A stretch of DNA of 64,000 nucleotides from Meiothermus sp. (GCF_026004075.1 NZ_BPIK01000001.1:1962041-2026040); one strand, 5' to 3'; shown: positions 36,610 to 46,248, counted from the stretch's first letter. The notes: generated by a model from the sequence alone, not told the origin. Program-made: numbers and translations.

Positions 36610-37839
36610 CTACTCGAGCGGCTGGTCGTTTTCCAGATACTCCAGCACCCCCCTGGCGATGCCGTAGCCGATGCGGTCGAGGTAGTGGGCCTCGCGCAGG
36701 TTCTGGCCCTCGATGGGGTGGCTCAGGTATCCCATCTCCACCAGGATGGCCGGGACGCTGGAATACCGAATCACGAAGAAGTCGGCGCTGCGCACCCCGC
36801 GGTTGACGGCAGCGGTGGCCCCCAGCGTATACGAGAGCACCCGGGTAGCCAGGGTACGTGAAAGCTCCATGCGGCGCAGCGAGTTCATCTGGGGGGTGGG
36901 GGTGGGCAGGCCCTGCGGCGGGATGGGGTTGACGTCCTCCGGGCTGGGCTGGGTGCCTGGGTCGAGCGGGCTTTGCGCTGGGGTAGGCTGGACGGCCTCG
37001 AGCGCATCCAGCGGGTTGAGCGCAAGGGGGGGTGGGGCGGGCAGGAGCGGCGCCGGGGATGGGAAAAAGGGGCGGGTGGTGTCGGGGCTGTAGTAGTAGA
37101 CCTCGAGGCCGCACCAGCCGTCGGCGCGGGCCGGTACGGTGGCGTTGGCGTGGATGGAGACGAACAAATCTTTGCCCTCGGCCAGGGCCACGCGCTGGGC
37201 CAGGTCGGTGCGCTTGTCGCGCGAAAAGGCCGTATCGCTTTCGCGAGTCATGACGACCTCCACGCCCGCGTTTTGCAAAAAGCGGCGCACCCGCAGGGCC
37301 ACCTCGAGGTTCACCGCTTTTTCTGCCACCGGCCCCAAAGCGCCGGGGTCGGGGCCGCCGTGCCCGGCATCCACCACCACCGAAAAGCGCCGCCCGCCCG
37401 ACTTGATAAAGCGAAACTCCGGGAAGGCCGGCAGCGGGCTAATATCCACAAAAGCCCCCGAGAGGTCGATCACCAACCGCTGCCCGTCGCCTTGCAAGGC
37501 GGCCAGGGTCATGGTTTTGTAACCGGAGCGGGGCGTGACCCCCTGGGGGGTGAGCAGGATCATTACCGCTTTGTCTTCGTGCTGCTCGAGCACATACCCG
37601 GCCAGCTCCGGCAGGCTCACAAAGTGCAGGCCGGGCGCAACGGTCTGGCCTGGCAGGGTCACCCGCAGTGCAGCGCCCAGCGGCTCGATCTGGTAGGTCG
37701 CCTCTTTGGGTAAGTCCAGCACCACCCGCGTAAACCCCGGCTGGTCGCCGATGCGGGGGGGCGGCAGGCTCTGGGCCAGAGCGCCGGTGCTCAAGAGGGC
37801 AACCATCAGTAAACGCAAATGCAGGCGAGACATCTTCAA
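36610..37839 (-). CDS. N-acetylmuramoyl-L-alanine amidase (Amidase_3) with AMIN domain
   Basis: The 409-residue secreted protein has a signal peptide (to about residue 22), an AMIN-like sheet domain, and a zinc amidase domain with His160 (DAGHGGPD), Glu173, His230 (SIHAN) and a Glu near 366 (LVEMGYLSH). It cuts the bond between muramic acid and the stem peptide, for example at cell separation. An insert of about 65 residues rich in Pro (about 255-318) interrupts the catalytic domain after EVYYYS. No partner gene is adjacent. Confidence 0.88.
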   Translation of the reverse strand: MKMSRLHLRLLMVALLSTGALAQSLPPPRIGDQPGFTRVVLDLPKEATYQIEPLGAALRVTLPGQTVAPGLHFVSLPELAGYVLEQHEDKAVMILLTPQGVTPRSGYKTMTLAALQGDGQRLVIDLSGAFVDISPLPAFPEFRFIKSGGRRFSVVVDAGHGGPDPGALGPVAEKAVNLEVALRVRRFLQNAGVEVVMTRESDTAFSRDKRTDLAQRVALAEGKDLFVSIHANATVPARADGWCGLEVYYYSPDTTRPFFPSPAPLLPAPPPLALNPLDALEAVQPTPAQSPLDPGTQPSPEDVNPIPPQGLPTPTPQMNSLRRMELSRTLATRVLSYTLGATAAVNRGVRSADFFVIRYSSVPAILVEMGYLSHPIEGQNLREAHYLDRIGYGIARGVLEYLENDQPLE

Positions 37840-37996
37840 AACAGCCTCAGTTTATTGCGGCACAAAAGTTCAGGATGAGTTTTAGGCGCTGGCGTCTTCA
37901 CCAACCGGCGGATGCCCTGTGGGTACAAAATGCAACCAGGGTGGGTTTTGGGGTGGGGCCAGGCCTGCTAGGCTGTAGAGGCTACAAGGAGGTTGT

Positions 37997-39392
37997 GTGT
38001 TAGACGAAGCATTGGTGGGAGATGTGCTCCGCCGTGCCCGGCAGGGTGGGGCCGATTTCGCAGAGCTGTATGTGGAGCGCTGGCGGCGGCGGGCCTTGCG
38101 GGTGCTTTCGGGCGAGGTGAAGGAGGCCACCAGCGGCCTCGAGTACGGGGCCGGGCTGCGGCTTTTTTACGGCACCGAGGTGGTGTATGCCTACACCAAC
38201 GACCTGAGCCCCCAGGGCCTGCTCGAGGTCGCCGAGACCCTGGTGCAGCTCAAGGGCCAGGCGGGCCAGGTGGACGCGCTGGGCCGGGGCGGCCTCGATT
38301 TTCGCAAGGTAGTGGCCCAGGGGCTGCACGCCCCCCAGGTTCCCTTTACCGCCAAAGACAAGCGCTACCGCCTCGAGCGCCTCCGCGAGGCCGAGGCCGG
38401 AGCCCAGGTCGGCCCCCAGATCAAGCAGGTGCAGACCAACCTGATGGAGTGGGAGCAGGAGGTGCTCGTGGCCACCAGCGAGGGCACCTGGGCCGAGGAT
38501 CGCCGGGTGCGCACCCGCCTCTACGTGACCGCCATCGCCCAGGACGAGAGCGGGATGCAGACCGGGGTGATGGGGCCGGGGCTCAGTGTGGGCCTCGAGC
38601 TCTTCGACCGCTACCCCCCCCGCCGAGGTCGGACGCAAGGCCGGCCTGCAGGCCCTCACCAACCTGCGGGCCAAACCGGCCCCCGCCGGCACCATGCCCG
38701 TGGTAATTGGCAACGGCTTTGGCGGCGTGATCTTCCACGAGGCCTTGGGGCACCTTCTGGAAACCACTTCCGTCGCGAAAAAAGCCAGCGTGCTCTCCGA
38801 CAAGCTGGGCGAAAAAGTGGCCTCGGACTGCGTGACCTACATCGACGACGGCACCACCCCCCACGGCTGGGGCTCGCAGGAGTTCGACGACGAGGGGATG
38901 TCCACCGAGCGCACCGTGCTGATCGAGAACGGGGTGCTCAAAAGCTACATGGTGGATCGGCTGGGCAGCCTGCTCACCGGCTACCGGCCCACCGGCTCGG
39001 GGCGGCGCCAGGACTACACCTTTGCCCCCACCAGCCGGATGCGCAATACCTTTATCGCCCCCGGCACCACCCCCAAGGAAAAACTCTTCGAGGGCATCGA
39101 GTACGGCCTCTACGCCGCCGATATGGGCGGGGGGCAGGTGCGGCCCGGCTCCGGTGAGTACAACTTTGCGGTCAAGGAGGGCTACATCATCCGCCACGGG
39201 CGCATCGAGGAGCCGGTGCGGGGGGCCATGCTGGTGGGCAAGGGCCCCGAGAGCATCCAGAAAATTGTGGCGGTCTCGGACGACCTCGAGATGGGCCCCG
39301 GTATGTGCGGCTCACTCTCGGGCAGCCTGCCGGTGGAGGTGGGCCAGCCGCACCTTCTGATCTCCGAGATTGTGGTGGGGGGCCAGGCTTGA
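37997..39392 (+). CDS. tldD: TldD metalloprotease, frameshifted in a C8 tract
   Basis: The N-terminal half reads in one frame to LELFDRYPP (about 38626) and the C-terminal half continues in the next as AEVGRKAGLQAL. The break falls in eight C residues at 38614-38621; seven would give one frame of about 464 residues. The zinc motif HEALGH is in the second half. TldD and TldE form a heteromeric protease that processes small peptides and antitoxins. AAGGAGG precedes the GTG start, and tldE follows 26 bases downstream. Either the base call is wrong, or the gene is truly mutated or slips. The separated halves are otherwise well conserved. Confidence 0.82.
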
Positions 39393-39418
39393 GCCGGCTC
39401 TCGAATGGGGGAAGAACC

Positions 39419-40735
39419 ATGACCTTTGAAGAAGCCAGGGATTATCTGCTGCAAAAAGCCCGCGCCTTGGGCCTCGAGGCCGAGGTGCTGGCGACCCACA
39501 CCCGCGAACTCACCATCCAGGCCCACGGCGGCAAGGTGGAAGAAATCACCCAGGCCACCCAGGGCGGGGTGGGGGTGCGGGTGGTGGTGGAGGGCAAAAC
39601 CGGCTATGCCTACACCGAGGAGCGCACCCCGGCGGCGCTCGACTGGGTGCTCCAGGAGGCCCACGAGAACGCCCTATTGCAGTCCGAGACCGGGGGGTTC
39701 CTGCCGGCGGGGGGTGCCTTGGGCCAGCACGACCTGCTGGGCGAGGGGCTTTCGGCCCCCCTGGAGCAAAAGCGCCAGGCGGCTTTGAGCCTCGAGGCCA
39801 GCCTGCGGGCCGACCCCCGGGTGCGGCAGGTGCAGATGACCCGCTACTCCGAGAACGAAACCCAGGCCACTCTGGGCTCCACCCAGGGGGTCTCGGGGGC
39901 TTTTCGCAACGGCTACGCCCTGCTCCTGACCAGCGCCGTGATGGGCGAGGGGAGTAGCCTCAAGCAGGGCTACGAGTTCGACCTTTCCAAGGAGTTTCAC
40001 GCCCTCGAGCCGGGCCGCACCGCCCAGCAGTACCTGCACCGCACCGGGCGCTTGCTGGGGGCCCGCCCCCTCCAGACCGGGCGCTACAAAGCCTACTTCG
40101 AACCCAAGGCCTTTGCCCAACTGCTGGGCATGATGGGCTGGTTTTTGCTCTCGGCCAAGAACGTGCTCGAGGGCAAGAGCCTGCTGGCGGGCCGGGTGGG
40201 GCAGAAAATCGCCTCGGAAATTTTCACCCTGGTAGACGACCCCACCCTACCGGACGGGCTGGCCTCGCGCCCCTTCGACGCCGAAGGCACCGCGGCCCGG
40301 CGCACGGTGTTCATCGAGAAGGGCATCCTGCGCACCTTTGCCCACAACTCCGAGACCGCCCGCAAGATGGGGGTGGAGAACACCGGCCACGCCGCCCGCA
40401 ACTACAAGGGGGTGCTGGGCATTGCGCCCACCAACCTGTTCGTAGAGCCCGGCGCGGGCGTGCAGATGGACAGCGGCATCGTGATCACCGACCTGATGGG
40501 CCTGCACGCCGGGGCCAACCCCATCTCGGGGGAGTTCAGCCTGCAGGCCCTGGGCCTTAAGGTGGAGGGGGGCGAGGTGGCCTACCCGGTGGAGAACTTC
40601 ACGGTGGCGGGGAACTTCCTGGAGCTGCTCACCCGCATCACCGCTTTGGGCAGCGAGCTCGAGTGGAACCCCATGATGGGCATCGTGGGTTCGCCCATGG
40701 TCGAGGTGGCGGAGCTGTCCTTTGCCGGGGCTTGA
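39419..40735 (+). CDS. tldE: TldE/PmbA, partner of TldD
   Basis: From the ATG at 39419, behind GGGGGA, the product is 438 residues. It matches TldE/PmbA: EEITQATQGGVGVRVVVEGKTGYAYT near the start and, near the end, NFTVAGNFLELLTRI then GSPMVEVAELSFAG. TldE lacks the zinc motif, as expected, and completes the protease formed with TldD. The two genes are adjacent and co-directional. Confidence 0.9.
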   Translation: MTFEEARDYLLQKARALGLEAEVLATHTRELTIQAHGGKVEEITQATQGGVGVRVVVEGKTGYAYTEERTPAALDWVLQEAHENALLQSETGGFLPAGGALGQHDLLGEGLSAPLEQKRQAALSLEASLRADPRVRQVQMTRYSENETQATLGSTQGVSGAFRNGYALLLTSAVMGEGSSLKQGYEFDLSKEFHALEPGRTAQQYLHRTGRLLGARPLQTGRYKAYFEPKAFAQLLGMMGWFLLSAKNVLEGKSLLAGRVGQKIASEIFTLVDDPTLPDGLASRPFDAEGTAARRTVFIEKGILRTFAHNSETARKMGVENTGHAARNYKGVLGIAPTNLFVEPGAGVQMDSGIVITDLMGLHAGANPISGEFSLQALGLKVEGGEVAYPVENFTVAGNFLELLTRITALGSELEWNPMMGIVGSPMVEVAELSFAGA

Positions 40736-40746
40736 ATCCCAGCGTC

Positions 40747-40883
40747 ATACCGTTTCCGCTTGAATCCTTCACCGCCATGCGTAGTCAAAGGTGAAGGATT
40801 CAAGCCGACCGAAGGGAGTAGAAAAGCATTTCGGTAGTATCGTTTAGGCTTGTCAAAGTGAACGATACTACCCAAATGCGTAT
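40747..40883. repeat. two-hairpin intergenic repeat, copy B
   Basis: This copy is the reverse complement of 1292-1428 over 137 bp with about 90 % identity by eye. Both hairpins are better matched here than in copy A: GGTAGTATCGTT with its partner and CTTGAATCCTTCACC with GGTGAAGGATTCAAG. It fills the gap between the tldE stop and the stop of the convergent secreted-protein gene, touching the latter's stop codon. Confidence 0.8.
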
Positions 40884-41782
40884 CAGTTGCACTGATCGCT
40901 GGGCCCCACCGTGTAAACCCGGTCATCCAGCGCCAGGCTTCCCTGCCCGGGCACACGCAGGACGTACTCGTAGCTTTTGCCGTTGCTGGCCTCCAGATAC
41001 AAAATTGGCGTGCCGATGATGTTGGCAATCAGGTTCCACTCCCCCGAGTGCCCATCGGAGTCGGTGGACTCGAGGTAGCCCGCTGAGTTGCTCAAAAAGC
41101 GCTCGGTCTTGGTGCTAAAGGCGTACTGCCCGTTGGAGCAGAAAACGTAGCTCTCCTTGGTGTTGCTGCTAAAGGTAGCGCTACGGCTGGGGTTGGGGTC
41201 GCGGCTCCAGGCACTGTTGCGGCTCTTGAGGGTGAGCAACGCCCCGCCCAGCTCACGCTTCCAGGCTTCGGCCTGGGGAATGCCAAACTGTGCAGAAGCC
41301 AGCAGCCCATCCGCCACTTTTTTGAGGGCCGCTTCGTCCCTGGGAGCGGCCAGCCCCACCACCGCCAGGAGGTTGCCGGCCTGGCCCTGCTTGGCCGTGA
41401 AGTAGAAGCTCAGTTGCCCCTGCGCGGTGCGCGCCACGGCCTGGGCGCTGAGGGCGGACGGGGTTTGCTTGGGCTCGCCCTTGAGCTGAAGCTGCATCCC
41501 CTGCTTTCCCAATGCCTCCAGCAGGTACTCGGCGAATTCCTCTGGGGCCGCTGCCGACAAGGCATAGACCGCCAGGTAGTCCTTTTTCGCGCTGCTCATC
41601 ACAAAGCCTTCGGCGTCGGGGTCGTAGCTGCCCCGGTAGCCCTGGGGTACCACAAAGGAAACCCCCGTCCAGGGCGAGCTGACCCGCGTGCCCGCGCCGT
41701 ACTGGCGGCCCGACTGAAGCTGTACCCCCTGGGCCAGCCCCAAGGCCAGCCCAAGGATTACCACACCGAACAATCCCTTCAC
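40883..41782 (-). CDS. secreted protein of unknown function, 299 residues
   Basis: The product has a signal peptide (MKGLFGVVILGLALGLAQG) and a mature part of about 280 residues. Residues around TGVSFVVPQGYRGSYDPDAEGFVMSS resemble the opening of small beta-rich domains seen in secreted proteins. Two Cys (YVFCSNG and the C-terminal DQCN) could pair. It is the last gene of a co-directional set that starts with the SARP-type regulator at 46128, and lies ten bases after the tail-fibre-like gene. I do not recognise the family. Confidence 0.65.
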   Translation of the reverse strand: MKGLFGVVILGLALGLAQGVQLQSGRQYGAGTRVSSPWTGVSFVVPQGYRGSYDPDAEGFVMSSAKKDYLAVYALSAAAPEEFAEYLLEALGKQGMQLQLKGEPKQTPSALSAQAVARTAQGQLSFYFTAKQGQAGNLLAVVGLAAPRDEAALKKVADGLLASAQFGIPQAEAWKRELGGALLTLKSRNSAWSRDPNPSRSATFSSNTKESYVFCSNGQYAFSTKTERFLSNSAGYLESTDSDGHSGEWNLIANIIGTPILYLEASNGKSYEYVLRVPGQGSLALDDRVYTVGPSDQCN

Positions 41783-41791
41783 CCCAACCCC

Positions 41792-42811
41792 CTAAAACAC
41801 CGTGACCATGAACGAACCGCCCTGCAAATTGCCGGTAGAGATTCTGTACACAAAGCAGGTCAGTTTGTTGTTGCCCACCCCCGCGCTAAACTCGCAGTTG
41901 ATAATCTGAGGGTCAATCCCCGTCGTTCCGCTCACCTTGTACGAGCTGACCTGCCAGAAACGGTCACTCACATTGAAGCCAAAGTCCACCGTGCATCTCC
42001 CTGCCGTTCCGCCCTCCACCGTGATGGTTCCGCCCACCTGGTTGAACGAGCGGGCCACGCTGGGTGTGGCCCCACAGTTGATGAGTGCCGAGGCTTTGGT
42101 CGTTCCGTCTTTGTCGCGGGGCTGGGACAAGTCACCGCTCAGGTTCATGTCACCGTTGGTCTGAAGGCTGACCACGTTGCCGGTTCCCTCACGGTAGATG
42201 TTGAGCACGTCGCGGGCCGCAATGTCCCAGAAGTTGGGATTGCCCTGTGTGCTCAGGCGGAGCTGGCTGAACTGCCCCGCGCTGGTCTCGAACAGCTCGA
42301 GCTGCGGTGCGCCGGTGGAATTCAGGATCAGGGGTAGTTTGGCCATTTTGCTTGAAGTGATGGCTTCTTCGGCCAGCTTGGCGGTGGTGACCGCGCCGTT
42401 GACCAGCTTGGCGGTGATGACGCTGTTGTTGGCCAGTCCCAGCGGGCTGGCTGCTGTGCCGTTGCCGCTCAGGGTATTGTCCCGCGCTACCTCGGTCAGC
42501 CCGGCCCCGCCCTGCACGGCTACACAGCTCGGGTTCCCGTTGTTGTAGCCGCCCAAGGCTTGTCCGCTGGGGCAACCCTGGTCGGCCATCTTGGCGGGGG
42601 TTACGGCCCGGTCGGCCAGCCGAGCGGTGTCCACCGGGGCCTCCAGGGCTTCGATGGCTGCCCGCAGAACGCTAAAGTTGGTGTTCACCTCGTTGGCCCG
42701 GATGGGGGTTCCGGCGGTGAAGTTGGTCAGGTTGCCCACCGATAGGCCGTACAAGCCGGTGGCCACCAAGACTGCACCTAAAACGAAATAAAAGATGTTC
42801 CGACCTTTCAT
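41792..42811 (-). CDS. anchored surface protein with tail-fibre-like repeats
   Basis: The 339-residue protein has an N-terminal membrane anchor (about 6-25) and the element NFTAGTPIRANEVNTNFSVLRAA, seen in tail-fibre-like and surface proteins. From about 130 to 160 it has repeats of the type (N/G)A(V/I)T(T/S)(A/S)K(L/M), as in SVITAKLVNGAVTTAKL and EEAITSSKMAK. The C-terminal 120 residues are rich in Gly, Ser and Thr with two or three Cys. A trimeric, fibrous surface protein is likely. Gaps to both neighbours are about ten bases. Confidence 0.65.
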   Translation of the reverse strand: MKGRNIFYFVLGAVLVATGLYGLSVGNLTNFTAGTPIRANEVNTNFSVLRAAIEALEAPVDTARLADRAVTPAKMADQGCPSGQALGGYNNGNPSCVAVQGGAGLTEVARDNTLSGNGTAASPLGLANNSVITAKLVNGAVTTAKLAEEAITSSKMAKLPLILNSTGAPQLELFETSAGQFSQLRLSTQGNPNFWDIAARDVLNIYREGTGNVVSLQTNGDMNLSGDLSQPRDKDGTTKASALINCGATPSVARSFNQVGGTITVEGGTAGRCTVDFGFNVSDRFWQVSSYKVSGTTGIDPQIINCEFSAGVGNNKLTCFVYRISTGNLQGGSFMVTVF

Positions 42812-42821
42812 ACAAACCTCC

Positions 42822-42947
42822 CTACTGCCAGTTGGCAGAATCCCAGTTGGACTGATCCCATACGCCGTTTTGCCCTTGGGGGGTGCCCCCGCAGGCTGCC
42901 AGAACCCACACCAGTGCTGCTAGAATCCCAACCCACCTTCGTTTCAT
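42822..42947 (-). CDS. 41-residue lipoprotein
   Basis: GCAGGAGGG lies five bases before the ATG. The product has a basic start (MKRRWVG), a hydrophobic core and the lipobox LAAC with Cys19. The mature peptide is about 23 residues, with Trp at regular spacing (VWDQSNWDSANW). The stop is ten bases before the start of the next gene in the set. Its function is unknown. The small size and strong signals make a real gene more likely than chance. Confidence 0.65.
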   Translation of the reverse strand: MKRRWVGILAALVWVLAACGGTPQGQNGVWDQSNWDSANWQ

Positions 42948-42984
42948 GCTTCCCTCCTGCGCTCGAGTTTCTCCGTGGGCCGTC

Positions 42985-43173
42985 TCATTGGCGTCTTATG
43001 GCAGCGCTCCGTTCCAGAAAGACCTTGAGGGCTTCCGGTGAGTCGAAGACCAGCCGCTCCCCGCTGGCCAGGTCGTGCAGCACGTAGCGCAAAACCCCCG
43101 CCCGGCCCTCGAGCCTAAGGATGTAGCTGGCCAGGGTCTGGGGGCGGGTTTTGGACGCGGTCAGGCGGCCCAC
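42985..43173 (-). CDS. small protein of unknown function, 62 residues
   Basis: The GTG start at 43173 lies 36 bases after the regulator's stop on the same strand. The protein reads YILRLEGRAGVLRYVLHDLASGERLVFDSPEALKVFL in its core (given in two parts here: YILRLEGRAGVLRYVLHD, then SGERLVFDSPEALKVFL), which looks like two strands and a helix. It has no signal peptide. There is no good ribosome site. It may be translated with the regulator. Confidence 0.5.
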   Translation of the reverse strand: MGRLTASKTRPQTLASYILRLEGRAGVLRYVLHDLASGERLVFDSPEALKVFLERSAAIRRQ

Positions 43174-43209
43174 AATCCGAGTCTGTGGGCAGGCCGCCTT
43201 ATGGCTGTC

Positions 43210-46128
43210 TCATGCCGGAGGCTGCTGTAGGATTTGGGCTACCCAATGCTCCAAATCTGGGGTGCTAATGCCGCCCACACCCTGTGCTTCAGGTGGCAGG
43301 GAGGCCAGGAGTTGGCGGGCGCGTCCCTTGGCCTCGGCCGAGGTAGCGGGGTGTTGCATGGCCAGGTGCAACATGGGCAGGGCTTGCTGGAACTGGCCTT
43401 GTTGCAGCTCGAGTTCGGCCAGACCAATCAGCACATCCAGTTGAATCGGTTTGGCCGCCACCTCCTGGGCGATCTGGAGTCCCTCGAGGAAGTGCTGCCG
43501 GGCCTCCAGTGGCTGACCCAATCGCAGGGCATTGTAGCCCAGCATCACCGTATCGAAGGCCTCGCCCCGGCGGTTGCCCAACTCTCTCCGCAAAGCCAGG
43601 CTGCGCTGGCGCAGCTCGCTGGACCGGGCATAGTCCTTTTGTACGAAGCTCATCTCGGCCAGGTTGGATAAACAGCCCGAGAACAAAGGCCAGTGCTGGA
43701 GTTCCTCGGCCAGTTGCGCTGCTTGCTGGGTGGTCTGCCAACCTGCTGGATGTTCGCCCAGCTCCCATAGTGCGCCGCCCAGGTTGGCCAGCAGGAAAGC
43801 CGTGGTTTGCCGGTTGCCCACCGCCTCGGCCAGGCGCAGCCCTTGTCGGAAATACGCGGCGGCCTCGGCAAACCTACCAGTCCAGCGGCAGGTATTGCCC
43901 AGACCGTTGAGGATGTTGGCCAGGCTGGCGGTGTTCTGGGTTTGTTCGGCGAGGGCGCGGGCCTTCTGGAACCAGTGTTCGGCCTGGGGGTAGTCGCCCA
44001 GTCGCTCCCAGGCCACCCCCAGCCCGTTGTAGCCGAACAGCAGGCCATCGGTGTGGTGCTGCTGTTCCACGGGGGGTAGGCTTTGCTCGAGCAGTGCTTT
44101 GGCCCTCTCGGTCTGGCCTAGTTGCAAGCCAAACCAGCCCCGTCGCTGGGTTGCCCGCGCCCACAGGAGCGGCTTTCCTTCGCGCTGGGCCGTTTCGGCC
44201 AGCCGGGCAAAGGTTGTCTCCCCCTCGCGGTACAGGCCCCTTGCGCTCAGAGAATGGCCCCAAGCCCCCAGACCCGCCTCGAGCTGGGGCCAGTGGTGCC
44301 CCTCCAGCAACCAAGCCCAGGCTGCACGAATGTTTTCGGCCTCCACCGCCACCTCATCCACCACCCGATCCCAACGTCCCTGGCGCAGTTGTTCACCCCC
44401 GGCCTCGAGGAGAGCGGCAAAATACAGGGCGTGTTGGCGCTGTAGCTGGCTCTGGAGCTGGGGTTGCCGGGCCAGTTTATGCCAGGTGTATTGCTGCAAC
44501 AGCGGGTGCATTTGGTAACGCCCGGTGGGTTCTTTTTGCAGCAACGAGCGGCCTACCAGGCTCAACAGCAGGTAATGCGAGGCCCCCTGGGTCTTCTGTG
44601 CGGCCGCTCGGTTAAACCCACCCCGGAACAGCGACAGTCCCAGCATCAGGTGCTGTTGCTCGGGTGAGAGGAGGTGCCAGGAATACTCGAACACCGCCTC
44701 CATCCCGCTGGTTTTTGGGTCCAGTAGCGCCTGGTGGTCGCGTATCTCCTCCAGAATCTCTCTACAGGAAAGCTCGCGCACCCAGGCCGAGGCCAGCTCC
44801 AGGGCCAGGGGTAAGCCCTCTACGGTCTGGCAGAGCTCGGCGATGGCTTGCAGGTCGGTTGGGGTCGGCTGGAAGTTGGGGCGGCTGCGCCGGGCGGCTT
44901 GCACAAACAGCTGGATGGCTTCGGACGATTCCAGGTTGTTGGGGTCGGGCCGGGGCAGGCCCGTCAGGGGGTAGTTCCAGGCCTCGGGCAGATCCAGATG
45001 TTGCCGCGATGTGACCAGCAGGTGCAGTTTGGGGGCCTGCTCGAGCATCTCTGCCAGCAGCCCGGCTTCTTGCAGCAGGTGGTCGAAGTTGTCCAGCACC
45101 AGCAGCAGTTCTTTGTTCTTCAGGTAATCCAGCAGTTGGGTTTTGGGTTCCCTGGGGCCAAAGAAAGTAAACCCCAGGGCCTCGGCGATGGCGGAAGGGA
45201 GTTGCTCAGGGTTCTCCACCCCTGTCAACGAGACGAAAAAGGCTCCGTGGGCCAGTTGTGCGGTCTGTTGTTGGGCCAGTTCCAGGGCCAGCCGGGTTTT
45301 GCCCACGCCGCCCATGCCCGTAAGCACCCGCAGCCGGGCGGCTCCCGAGCTCAGCTCCGCCAGCTCCCTTTGGCGACCGATCAGGGGGCTGTCTGGGAGG
45401 GGAAGCCTGGCCGGGGCTGGAGGGGGGGCCGGGGGCCGTCCTTGCCGAATGGCCTCGGCCAGTTGTTCGGTCTCGGGGAGGGGGGCCAGCCCCAGCTCGC
45501 TTTGTAGCTGGCCTTTGAACAGTTCAAACACGGCCAGCACGCCATCTCGACTGCCCTGTGCGTGCAGGCTGCGCATATAGGCTTGCAGAATCTGTTCGTC
45601 GAAGATGTCTTGTTCCCAAACCTGGCGTAGCAGGCCAGCCGCTTCCTTGTGGCGGCCATTTTGCCCCAGCGCAAGGGTTGTTTCCAGAACGGCCTCCCGC
45701 CAGAGCGAGCGCAGCTCCTCCCTTTCCGCCTCGAGCCAGGCCTCAAAGGCGTCGGCCTCACGGATAGGAAACTGGTTTAGCAGGGGCTGCAGGTGGAGTT
45801 GTATGGCTTTGGGCCAGTCCTGCTGCTGGATGGCTGCGCGAAAAGCCTGCACATCGGTGGCTACCCGAAAGCGTAAGCGCTGGGGTTCGGCCTCGAGCCC
45901 CCCGGCCCAGGGGAGTTCCCGAAGGCGCGAGAGCAGCAAGCGCAGGCGGTGGCGGGCGGTGGGTTCGTCTTGGTCGGGGTAGAACAAAGCGGCCAGGTGT
46001 GCCCGGCTGACCCAGTCACCCTGGTAGGCCAGATACAGCAGCAAATACACTGGCTTGCCCGAAGCCAGCTCCCATCGTTGACCCTCGAGCTGGGCATACG
46101 GTGGGCCCAGCAGGCGTAGCTGGAGCAT
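43210..46128 (-). CDS. SARP/AfsR-like regulator: BTAD, NB-ARC ATPase and TPR repeats
   Basis: From the ATG at 46128 the product is 972 residues. It starts with an OmpR-type winged helix and a BTAD domain (to about 245; FEAWLEAEREELRSLWREAVLE), followed by an NB-ARC/STAND ATPase with P-loop GMGGVGKT near 270 and Walker B LLLVLDNFD. Then come about eight TPR units from about 610 to 960. Such proteins activate transcription when a ligand or ATP state releases them. TAGAAT lies seven bases before this ATG, suggesting a leaderless transcript. Four small genes for mostly secreted proteins follow on the same strand and may be its targets. Confidence 0.82.
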   Translation of the reverse strand: MLQLRLLGPPYAQLEGQRWELASGKPVYLLLYLAYQGDWVSRAHLAALFYPDQDEPTARHRLRLLLSRLRELPWAGGLEAEPQRLRFRVATDVQAFRAAIQQQDWPKAIQLHLQPLLNQFPIREADAFEAWLEAEREELRSLWREAVLETTLALGQNGRHKEAAGLLRQVWEQDIFDEQILQAYMRSLHAQGSRDGVLAVFELFKGQLQSELGLAPLPETEQLAEAIRQGRPPAPPPAPARLPLPDSPLIGRQRELAELSSGAARLRVLTGMGGVGKTRLALELAQQQTAQLAHGAFFVSLTGVENPEQLPSAIAEALGFTFFGPREPKTQLLDYLKNKELLLVLDNFDHLLQEAGLLAEMLEQAPKLHLLVTSRQHLDLPEAWNYPLTGLPRPDPNNLESSEAIQLFVQAARRSRPNFQPTPTDLQAIAELCQTVEGLPLALELASAWVRELSCREILEEIRDHQALLDPKTSGMEAVFEYSWHLLSPEQQHLMLGLSLFRGGFNRAAAQKTQGASHYLLLSLVGRSLLQKEPTGRYQMHPLLQQYTWHKLARQPQLQSQLQRQHALYFAALLEAGGEQLRQGRWDRVVDEVAVEAENIRAAWAWLLEGHHWPQLEAGLGAWGHSLSARGLYREGETTFARLAETAQREGKPLLWARATQRRGWFGLQLGQTERAKALLEQSLPPVEQQHHTDGLLFGYNGLGVAWERLGDYPQAEHWFQKARALAEQTQNTASLANILNGLGNTCRWTGRFAEAAAYFRQGLRLAEAVGNRQTTAFLLANLGGALWELGEHPAGWQTTQQAAQLAEELQHWPLFSGCLSNLAEMSFVQKDYARSSELRQRSLALRRELGNRRGEAFDTVMLGYNALRLGQPLEARQHFLEGLQIAQEVAAKPIQLDVLIGLAELELQQGQFQQALPMLHLAMQHPATSAEAKGRARQLLASLPPEAQGVGGISTPDLEHWVAQILQQPPA

Positions 46129-46248
46129 GGTATTCATTCTAGGGGCAATTCGAACCACAGGCAGTTTGAGCAGTTTTGTTCATGATCAGTACGGCATCGG
46201 TTGCCGATGGGGAATTCTGTACCTGGGCAATGGCTCTACCATAGGTAC

